DNA from: Didymodactylos carnosus | Lineage: Eukaryota > Rotifera > Eurotatoria > Philodinida > Philodinidae | Assembly (NCBI GenBank): GCA_905250885.1 | Contig: CAJNOQ010001658.1 | Span: forward strand, 1-29,591 | Direction: 5' to 3' | Length of the DNA: 29,591 nt | Part shown: positions 11,616 through 23,453 of the stretch, piece by piece | Layout: every line of letters begins with the position of its first letter | Position numbering within the stretch: the first letter of the stretch is position 1 | Program-made: the position numbers and the translations under genes | Notes under the pieces: model-generated | Databases searched by the model: none | Told to the model about the DNA's origin: nothing | What the model saw: only the letters and a program-made list of their open reading frames with translations

Positions 11616-14600
11616 GTAGGTAACTTTAAAGGACCGATCTTGCCGATTTTTTAGTGGATATTCATCTAACTCAAAATGAGATTAAAAGTATATGGTTAGA
11701 TGCGGAATGAAAAACTGCATCGATTACTGTTTTCCATTTTGTTGAAAAACTATGAATTATATATGCTGAAAACTCAGCTTTAAAAGTACTCTTCGCTTTT
11801 TTTAAAATTTTGTTTTGTTGCTGAGAAAGTTTATTTTTTCTAAATCAGAGGCAAAAAAGTCGGAATTCTCGGAACTCAACTTTTATGCAATAAAAATATC
11901 AAATCCAGAATCACGATCAAAAACTGAGTCGATTAATGTACATTTCTATTCTATCCGAATACTTCAGTTTTTTTCGAACTTTCATGTCCATTTTCATCCA
12001 AACTGAAAATCAATTAAAAATTTCAAAGTGCACATTACTCGACTCAGTTTTTGATCGTGATTTCGAATTTGATATTTTTGTTGCATAAACGTTGAGTTTT
12101 GATAAAAAAATTTTATTAGAACTCAACTTTTATAATGACGGCTTCAACCATTAACACAAAAAGCTCGATAAATTTACAAAATTGGGTGCCCGCACTTTAG
12201 GGGGCTGGTACGGGACGCCCATGCTCGACAGGCTTTTAACCTCGAAATTGATCAAACACTATTCAGTGTCTAACGCTGAATCCGAAAAAAATGGTCTGAA
12301 GGCTTCAAAACAATCTAAAGTCGAGATATTAAAGATTTTTTGAACTTGAAGGATTTTTCGAGTTTTCGACATTTTCTTAATCAGCTTGATGAGCTCTATC
12401 TAACGATGTATAATAAAGTAAGAAAAAAATTTTGTTTTAATATTTTTTCATCTTAAAAATGAAATGAATATAAAAGAGCTTCCTGTTTCGAATAAGAAAT
12501 ATCTAAATATAAAGGTTATTGTAGCGCAGAAAAAATTCTAAAAAACAGAACTCATGTCTGTTATTTTACTCGGGACATTTATACTCAAATATGCACTTCA
12601 GTTGCAAAAAGATCTCTCAACTTCGTGGTTTACCATAGGTATTAGATGTAAGGCACTGAATGCTTCTGAAATAGCCTATACGATACGATTTTATTCGTAG
12701 ATTACAAATATGTTATATTGATTTTAATTGACATTAGGCCAAAATGATGTAGGTATGTCGAATAATTACGTTTTTTTTCAGTAGTTAGAACAAAAACTTT
12801 TCCAGTAGTTAGAACAAAAACTTTTCCAGTTATTTTATATTCAATAAATAGACGATATTCATGGGCAGTTTTTAAGAGTAAAATTGGAATGGTAGGATTC
12901 ACGTAAAAAGTAGGAAAATATATTTTTAATTGATGGCACCTATTTTCCAGCAAAACTAACCAACTTTAAAAATTCATAGTTTGTCAACAAAGTGGTTAAA
13001 TAGGAAACAGTAATCGACGTAGCTTTTCATTCCGCATCTAATCAGTATACTTTTAATGTCATTTTGAGTTAGGCGAATTTTCATTTAAAACCGGTAGAAT
13101 CCTTCATAACTGTAAAACTCATTATTGAGAGTAAAATTGTTTCATATAGCTCGCGACCAATTGTCTATATTAGAGCAATGATGACTCACAAACCACAGAG
13201 TATCCGTTTGAATTGTACATCAAATATAAATGAAAATTGGTATAAATATTTAACAATGATTATATTATATTCTAAATTTATATTTATATTGTTTTTAGTT
13301 TTACTCTCCGCATATGTATCAATTTTAATGGAATGCAAAATATTCATTCAAACCTTGGCAGTAAGATTTTAATATTAATGATAATATTTTATGCGTTTTT
13401 AATATTATTATTTATTTTAATTTAGATTTTTCCTATATTTTACAATTGGATATTCATAAAAGTAAAAGTGAAAAACGGTTATATTTCAAAGAAAAAATGG
13501 GGCATTGGACACGATTAACAAATCGTACAAAGACCATTCATAATTTAAAATCAAATGATCCGGAAAAATGTACAAATCATCCATTATACGTAAAAGTAAG
13601 TAGTTTAAATAATATTTAAAAAAGATTGTATTTAAAAATATTTTATTTTCATATTAATATAATAGGAAAATGTTAATGATAAATTGAAACCAATTGTTGT
13701 TCGTTTAAACTATAGTCTTGCTACAACTTCAATAAATAATATTGTTCCACCAATGTTAGATGCTAAACCATCGTTTATTGAACATGAGGTTAGATATTTC
13801 ATACATTTTCAAATCTATTATATATTTTATTTATTTATTGTTGATTATTTATCAGATACGTATACAAAAAGATTGTGGAACGGATGACATATGTATTCCA
13901 AATTTACATTTAACCACAACAAGGTTAGTTATTAAATAGTAAAATAATGGATTTTAGAATATACCTTTTTTTGTCTTTGTTTAGTTCGCCTAATGAGTAT
14001 AAAGTGGGTATATCAAATAAAATTATTTTAAATATATTTGTTATAAATTCGGGTGAAGATGCCTATGATACTAAATGTACAATTCAATTGCCAAAAAGTG
14101 TCAGTTATATTAATTCAAATTCAAGTTATTTGGTAAATAGAAATATATTTAAAGTCTCCTCTCTTGTCAGAGATATAGATTTGTTCAAAAAAACGTTGAC
14201 ATTGAGCTAAGCACAAGATTAGATAGACTAATATATCTATCTACTCTTAGCATCCTTACTGTTTATTCCAATATCAAAAGTTTCTGAGGATTTCTGCAGA
14301 AATTTTCTAAAAAAGCCTAAAAATCTGATTTTTCGCAGAAAAATGCACTTGTTGTGACAGTACAGAGTCGGTATTTTGAGTTTCATTTCGGACGCTAAGA
14401 AAAATATGAATCTCTGAAAAACCCTTAAACAGGCTTTTTAGATATTTTGATGAAAAATATTTCGCATCTCATAAAATTTCAAAAAATTCAATTCTGCACT
14501 GTCAAAACCATAGGACTTGTTCTACGAAATAGAACTGTTTCGAACTAGGTATGCACCAGTTACAGTTAAAAAACAGTTAACTGTAGTTGCTAAACTGTAG

Positions 14601-17600
14601 AACTCTAAAAATTTTACAATTAAAACCTGAAAGAATATTAAATAAAATTTTTACAGTTAAAAAAAATGGTAACTATTACATATCTATTCTGAACCTTGCA
14701 GCATCTAAAACGAGTGAGAATTTCGAAAAACGTAAGTGAGCTCACTTTTGATTCATACCAGATTTGTGATTACTAAAATCGATGTCAAATAGTCCTTAAG
14801 AATCTATAAGATTGAAAAATTTATTTTTGTTTTGTTTACTAGCACAATGTTTATTGCGATATAGTGCATCTTGAAACGGTCGTTTGTCAAATTGGAAATC
14901 CGTTGATAGCACATGGAAATGTAATAATCTTTTTTCTTCTTCTCCTCATATAGCATTATTTATTCATATAGCATCTGTTTATTCATTTAGATATCCTTTC
15001 AAATATTTGCTGATTTAAAACCATCAACTGATCTTCTAGATAAATTAGTGTTTCATATAAATGTCACCAGGTTTGATTTTCAATTTTTTATCATTCAATA
15101 TTAACAATATTATATCAATATTTTAGTGAAAATCCAGATAATATCACTTATGATAATTATAATCAAATTAGTATACCAATATCTGCTTCGCCAGAAATTG
15201 CTCTTAAAGGGTAAACGTTTTCACATATTCAAATAATAATTAAAAAAAATTCATTTTTTATTTTTATTTTATAGTGTGGCTAAACCCGAACAAATTCAAC
15301 CATATCCAACGTCGATAACATCCGATATTTCAAAACAAATTAAAATTTCTGATTTAGACATTGTTCATATCTACACTGTAAGGATTATTTTCATTTTTCG
15401 ATTTAAATCATTTTTTTTTTTATATATCCTTTTGTTTCAGTTACATAACAAAGGTCCGGGTAATTCTAAAAGAATTTCATTTAAATTTGTATGGCCAGTA
15501 TTATCATTATCAGACGATAATATTTTATATGATATTGAATACCCAAATATAACAAGACTTAATGAACCACGAACAATGGAAGATTATTGTACAGTTGCAG
15601 ATTTATTTTTTACAATTAAAAACGTATGTTAACATAAATCTCGATTATAAATGTAAAATGTCTAACTTTTCATGCTTCCGAGATAGTACTGTTTAGATTC
15701 ACTCAAACTGTACACTGTTCTAATTCCAAAAGTAAGGTTAATTATCTAACGCAATTGTTTGTTATTGTTTATTTCAGTCGGAATCAGCTTTAAAGAAAAT
15801 TCGATCACCATTCATGGAAAATATTCGTAATGTTTTATCATCGAATCGACCAAAAACATTTAGTTGTAATGGTATTTGTAAAGAATATGTATGTTATATA
15901 GCTGATTTAAATGTTGGACACAGTGTTATTGTAACACTAAAAGCAAAATTACGATTAAATGTACTTCTCATGGTTCGTATTGACACACAATTTTAATATT
16001 ATCTTATTCAAGTCATATTTCAATATATTTTTATTATTTTAGAAACAAGATCGAACTAAATCGTTTATTCTTTCGTCAAATGCTACAGCTAAAATATTAG
16101 AAATTCCTTATAATATTACCAATATTAAATTATTAAGTGCTAATTTAAAGGTAAGACTCTCTCTCTCTCTCTCTCAGTCTTTTTATTTTACAATTTAGAA
16201 AAAAAAAAAAAAAAAATTGAAAACTAAATAAATAGTAGAAATATTTTCTATTTATTTCTTACACTTCGTGAAGATCGAATAGAATAAGGACATAGAATAC
16301 GATAGAATGCTTTTCGAAATTTAACATGTAGAAATGAATATAACAACGGATTAATTGTTGAATTTAACCATAATAACCAAAATGTAAATTCATATAATGT
16401 ATTTGATATACATTTTGTTGGTTGTTTACATAGTGCACGAATTAATGTTAATAATGTATATGGACACCAACATATCACAAATGCAAAAACAAGAATAAAT
16501 AAACTTCTTGCAGCTTTTTTATCACGTGCTAAATTAGCTGAAGTTGATGATGATTTTGAATATGTTGTTCTTGATGGTAAAAGATGAATTGTAGTAGCAG
16601 TAGTTGTAGGTTGTAATAAAATATGATTCGTTTTATTCATATGACCATTTGATATTTGAATATGATTTAAATCATTATTCTTATTATCTTTTTGATGTTT
16701 TTTTGATAATCCTAATGTTGTCGATGTTCTAATTAATCCACGTGATCGTTGACGAATATTTAAATAAACCATTAAATTTAAAGTTGTTAAACTAAAAAAT
16801 GGTACAAAAAATTCAACAAATGCTGTTGTTACTAAATATGGAAAACTATGTGCAAATGGTGCATCACATTCATGATGATTAAATTTTGTTGATGAAAATA
16901 AATCCCAAAATATAATAGCTGGACCTAAAATAATTAAAAATTAAAACATTTTTTTTTGTTTTTTCATTAAATAAATGGATAGTTTTTTTAATAGTTATTT
17001 TTTTACCATAATTTAATGATGCAACAATCCATGTTCCAAAAACAAATATTAATGCACGACGTACACTTCTTTCAGAAATATATTTTAAACCTCTTGATAC
17101 CATTTGATATCGATCAAAACTAATAACAACAATACATAGTGTACTTGCACTACCCACAACATAATCAAAAACAAGCCATAATTTACATAAATGATAACCA
17201 AAATACCATTGACCGGATATAAATTTTGGAGCATATAATGGTATACATATGATACCAACTAATAAATCAGTTATAGATAAATTTAATATAAAATAATTTG
17301 AATATGTACGAATTGAGGCATCACTAACAAATGCTATTATAACTAACTAAAAATAGAAATTAAATTTTAATTTAAATAATAAAATATATCATAGTTAAAA
17401 CTTAGAATTCTTACCAAATTTCCACAAACAGTCATAAATGTCATTATTAACATTATTAATGTTAATAGAATGTTTTTATAATAAAATATTGTTATTGATG
17501 GTATTATTTCTGAACCACCAACGAGTGTTGTTGCAATACTCGTTAAATTTGTTGTAAAAACTAATGTTAACGTATCATTAATAAATAATTCTAAAACAAT

Positions 17601-20600
17601 ATCATAATTATTATTTGGATGTTGTTGTTGTTGTTGCTGTTGTTGCTGTTGTTGATCTAGTATCGATAAAGTATGATTCATATCATTTTCATTTTTAAAA
17701 ACTATTTTTATTCAAGAAAAATAAATATTTTTAATGTATATATAATCTAAATAAAAACTATAAAGAAGATAAGATTATTAAACATATTAGACATTCATTA
17801 TATTGACAAGACAAATTTTTAATTGTTTATATATACATTTTACATCCTACTTTTAGAAGTGCATGATCACCGGAATTTGAAATTTACATAATGCTTTGTG
17901 CGTGTGTATAGATAAGATAAAACGGAAATTCATCACTATGGAAAAGTTGCAATTATTAACAGTAATGGATCTTAGTTTGCTGTATCACTTATACGTACAC
18001 ACACACACACATACATCTCTATATATATATATAAAACAGAGAAGAAAAGAACTGTCTGTCTCAATAGTTAATAATACAGATTCATTTATAAAATGATTGA
18101 CAGTCACAGACAAATTTTCAATAACGTTAAATTTATTGTAAATAATAATTAATGGTCAACAAATGTTTTATTCAATATCACATCCCTCCTTTATTTGTAT
18201 TTATCATTATTGCTTACTTATGTCATAAAATTTCACAAAAAAATGAGAGAGTTTTCCTTATTGAAGAATGTTCATTTAATAGAAGACCGTTAGCAGCTTG
18301 ACATCGCAGTTTATTTCTTCTATCATCTATGAGAAAATGTTACATTGTGAATATTTCACTTTTTTTTTCCTGCCCTCGAACGCATAACAATTAAAAGACA
18401 ATTTTATAATTTCAGGTACATTGTATACGAGTACATTGTATCTAGACTTGTTTGTCTAGAAATTTACCAAACCCAAACTTTTTCCACAGCTAAAATTAAT
18501 ATAGAAGTTTGATTATGCCGTTTTCATGACAAAAATAACAAATTATTTTCTCCTAATTGTGAGAGTAGTAAGGCTTACTATGACAATGAACATTTATAGT
18601 TTTTCTGTGTCGCGTAGCTCGAGTATAAAACATTAATCTGGCAAACCAGAATCATTAGACTTGATTCCTAATCAAGTCATGTGTTTTTCTATCGAATTTC
18701 ACACAAAGATACGTACGTTCGATGCTTTCTTGTACATTTAATTCCTATACAATCTTACTATTTCACTTTTTTAAGGGTAGATGTTAGTCAAATGTATGTC
18801 TTGAAACTGATGCTTCGATATATAAAGATCTAAACTATTTTTTTAAAACTTTTCTCTCTATATCTTATTTATATAGGTATTCATGTTTTATTCTGTTAGG
18901 AACCAACAAACAGAGTCGCTATCAAAATTTTTTTCTTTCATTCATAGGGAAGTCTGACAGGTTTGGTTTATAGTTCATTACTTTTTGTTTTAAGTAGTTT
19001 CACCCCCTATTTTTTTTTGCTTACTGATGCTCATCAAGTGATTAATCTGATACATACTTGGAGACATAAAAGTATAATTAAGAAGAAAAAGGAAATAGAA
19101 GAAAATACTTCACGAATCAAATGAACGTTCCTGAGGAAAATACTATCTACAACTTGATTCACTCACTTATTTTCAAACAATTTTTTGTCAGTTGACTGTA
19201 TTTCTGTCAAACATAAGATGTTTTTATTTTTATATGGGTGGATAGAAGAGCATGCATTTCTCTATCGAACTGTATATTTTGTATCTGAATTTGTTTTTCT
19301 GTTCTTGGACGATAATTTAGTGGAATTCTAAATACCAAATGATAATATAATTAGTTGTAAGGGGAATATTTAACTAAAACTAAATCCGATTGGCACGGAA
19401 ATGGTTTCAGATTGAAGAGATGCATCAAAGTAAAAAAGTTTTTTGAAGAATATCACTGAGTTCTCGGCCAAGATGAAAAGTGTCCCTAATTGACTTTGCA
19501 GATCAAACAATATCAAAGGTGACATCAAAAGTGAGAGTGAATATTACAGACAAATCGAGAATAAACCAGATCAGGAATAGATCAGATACAAAATATACAG
19601 TTCAATAGAGAAATGAATGCACTATCCAGCCATATAAAAATAAAAAACGTCTTATATTTGGCAGGAATACAGTCAAGTGACAAAAACTGTTTGAAAATAA
19701 GTGAAGTCAAGCTGTAGATATCTTTTCGTAACTGATAAATCATCATTATGTTCAATTTCTAGTAAACATCGAAAAAATATATTAAAGATAGAAATTTTAG
19801 GTACAGGATTTAATTTTAATTTATAATTTCTATTTTTGAGTCATTTTGAGATTTCTATATACTATTTACTTACCTCTTCTATATATGTAGTTCTCTGACA
19901 TTGTTATTATCCTTTAATGATAGAGACGTCAATGTTCATGACAATCACTTGTTTTGCAAACTTAAAAAAAAGAATTAAAAAAAAATAACACGTTCGAGTT
20001 GCAATAGTCGAATATGAAATGTTTTGACGTGTGCTTTTTGAGATAAATCAAAGGAGAGCGAAGAAATAGAAGAAGAAAAAAAAAATGTTATAATTATATC
20101 TAAGAAACGAACATACTGTGTTTCAATCTTCTTTAGACTAGAAGTAGAATTTTCAATGAATATTTTTTTTTTTTTCTTAAATTAAAAAATATTAAAATAA
20201 TTTTAATTATGCGGTTTGCTGTTGGATTATTTGAAAATGACAAGCGCATCTAAAGGACGACAACATAGACATTATTTAAGTTTTCTTCATCTATGTAGAT
20301 CTTCTGTCTGAGTTGAAATCCTACGAGAATTTTATCGTGTATATTAGCATAACCAATATTATTTCAGTAATATAGATATATATATATATATATATATATA
20401 AAAGTCTGTTCCTTTCCTTTATATTATTTTCCGTGTTTTAATGAAGAGAGAAAGAACAAGAAGAAGAAGGAAAAGAAAAAGAAAAAAAAAAAAACCTGAA
20501 ACGATAAAATGTATACAGGAGATAAAACTCAGTTTGAATTGGACTAATTGGTAAGGTTTCAAATTTTTATTTTTCATTTATATTGTGCACAAGTGTATGA

Positions 20601-23412
20601 TTATATTAAAATAATATTTAAAAAAATTTGTGTACTAAAATTAAACATATATTTTGAAGTTTAGTTTGATAGACAAAATGGACTAAATAAATTTTGAATC
20701 TAAATTGAATCATTAATGAATTTAAAATTAAAATTATATTGTATTAACATTTAGTTAAAAAAAAGAAATGAATTTGTATCAAATTAAAATAAAGTAAAAA
20801 TTGAAAATTTATCTTGAAACTGAGATGAAAAATCAATATAAAAAAAACAAAACAAAACAAAATAGAATCTTTTTTATCTGAAGAATAAATTCGAATCGTT
20901 TTATAAAAAAAAAAATTTTGAAGTTGAAAAATGAATGAAGAATGATAACGCTTTTATTACAACTGAGAGGGTATTCAGTATATGAACATAAATAAGTTTA
21001 CTATATGAGAAGATTTAGCTCATCTTGATTTTATTCTTTATAAGTTCAATGTGAATGTGTAAAATAATGGTATGTGTATAATAGAGATCTTGATGAGACT
21101 ATCTACTATCACTTCATCTAACTAATGAATAGATAATATTTCATGATTTATTAAATTTATCACGATTTTCTTTTCTACATTTTATAATAGTCAAAGTAGA
21201 TAGAAACATTTACACTATAAACTTAAACTTTATTACTTCACTCGTATAAATACGCTCATGTATAAGATAAAAATATTTGACTATTCAACAAGTCTAATAG
21301 ACTCTTGAGGAATGAATTATCTTGCGGTTGATTTTGAATCGTGTACTTTTGACAGCAAATAATTTCTATTATTCAATTTAAAAATTAGTATTTTAACAAT
21401 AGACAATATTGTCAATAGTATTTACTCCATTTTTTTGTGACACTAACTGTCTTATTGTATTCGATTATGTACCTGTCATATTTTCTGTCATAGTTTGTTT
21501 GTTTTTTTTTTGTTTTTTTGTTTTTTTGAACAAAATTGGCCTTATAAAAGATAATGTTTTATTATTAAATAGATAAATGAATGACGGATGTTAAAGTCTT
21601 TCATATTCAATGGAAAGTATACATCAAGAAATGAAAAGTGAGACGTAATATTAGAATTTAAATGAATACTTTTACGTTTACACGATATTTCCTTTTATTC
21701 TCATTATTGTCCATTTAAAATCTAATTTGTTTTTATAATAATGAAAATGATACTAGCGGTTTGACTTTCAATTATATGAATTCTTAAAATTATCATATAA
21801 ATAGTTTTAAAAACACGCGAAGATCAATAACTATATGTTATTTTAGTTAATAATACAACTCTACTCCTCTTAATTGATTTTCACATGATGTAATTACATA
21901 TATTGATATATAATGACATATTATTGATGGATAGGATATATTTTTCATTAGAAATCATAGTCATTTTTTTTTTAATTAAAAATAATATTTTCTTATTCAA
22001 TTCGTTATTTTCTTCTTTTTTTTTTTTGTTTCGAAATTCTATTTATTATAAACAAACAAAAATATTAAAACTTTGACTAGAATCCTAAGAATAGAATTCA
22101 AATTAATTAAACTTAATTTTGACATGAATATCAATTATAATTCGTGTTCAAATCGATTGTTTTTTTGTGGTTTTTAATCGATTAGAAATGTTTCAATGTT
22201 AGACAGTAAAGTCAATCATTAACATATTAAGAGGCATATATAAAAATATTATACAGATGAAAATTTAAAAAAAGGTTTTTTTGTTTTTTATCTTACTTTA
22301 TTTGTTGTCATGTAAAAGAAATATTTTTTATTTTATTTTTTCACAAGGGATTTATCAGGATTAATAATCGTTGAATAAAAAACAAAATTTCAACGGAAAT
22401 GACAACGCTATGCTAAATTGAACACACAAGTGATTTTGTGATGCGAAATGTAATGAAAAGGAAAAATGAGTATATGAGATTGAATGATCATAATAACTCT
22501 GCGTATATCCGATCTTTAAACAAGTTTTGATCATAGGGTGGGATCTATTCTATTTCTCTCTTTTGTATATGATTTGTACGTTTATTAAGTCTCTATTTAA
22601 TCATAGAATGAAATAATAAAACGTTTAATGTTTCTTATGAATGTATAGAAAGTAGGACCATTTAAAATTTTTTACACCACTCTTTAGAAAAAAACCGGAA
22701 AAAAGAAAGTTCTCATGTTTTCATCCATTGTTCACACAGGCATATAAATCACGCTAAGGTGTATTTATTCTTTGACATGCTACTTTTTCTCTCTTTCTCT
22801 AGATGAAAGAATGAAGATGTTAAAAATTAATATAGAAACAAATATTTTTTATTTTAAACAAAAAAAGAAATAAATCTAGAAAAAAAAAGAAAATCTTATC
22901 AAATCCCAATTAAGTTCGTTTTCTATTACTTTCGAGAAGAAGAAGAAGAAATACTATTACTTTTATTTTAGTGTCATTATGGAATATAAATAGGAAATAA
23001 ACATTTGATATTACAGAGAGAAATCACAGGAGATCTTAGATAATTATTAGAGAATCTGATTTTTTAAACTTTTAATAATACCTATTGTACCTACACCCAT
23101 TACCTATATTTTTCTGTATTCACAGAAATACTACAGAAAAATAGTCGTTTATATTAAAAAAAGTAGGTTGTCTATAGAGGATATTCCTTTAAATATATCT
23201 TATGTTCGGAAACGTTCTATGGCTTTTATTTTTCAAGTATAAAGATTATATTGTTTCAAGTTGTTTTCTATTATTGTCCTAATAACTTTCGTCTTCTTAC
23301 CTTTCTCATCGTCGTTGATCTATATTCATTTTAGAGTATTTTGAAAGAGCAACAAAGCATAGTTCTTCATCTATTTTATGATCTACTATGAGATGAGAAA
23401 TATATGGACAAT

Positions 23413-23453
<41 letters not shown>

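Larger units (their letters stand above)
11628..13105. mobile_element. Intron 14 element with about 130-bp inverted ends
   Basis: The left arm (about 11628-11759) and right arm (about 12971-13105) are inverted copies. They share CTAACTCAAAATGA, ATTAAAAGTATA, TTAGATGCGGAATGAAAA, CGATTACTGTTT and AAACTATGAATT. Identity is about 75-80% by eye. The total span is about 1.48 kb. No transposase or reverse transcriptase frame is visible, so it would be non-autonomous and decayed. TAACT at 11621-11625 and 13107-13111 is a possible target duplication. The element sits between the integrin propeller and thigh exons and does not disturb splice phase. Confidence 0.7.

Noticed and set aside
12702..12953. 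Minus-strand frame of 83 codons inside the intron 14 element, possible transposase remnant
   Set aside because: It spans the 24-bp tandem duplication, has no catalytic motif and no start context, so no coding claim is justified.
15778..15830. Possible furin cleavage site KKIR in integrin calf-2
   Set aside because: It lacks the R-x-x-R minimum, so heavy/light-chain processing is not supported.
18600..18680. tRNA-like layout (TAGCTCGAGT, a central hairpin, then a T-arm-like hairpin)
   Set aside because: No closing acceptor stem, no proper 7-nt anticodon loop, and no B-box match. Only the hairpins are reported.
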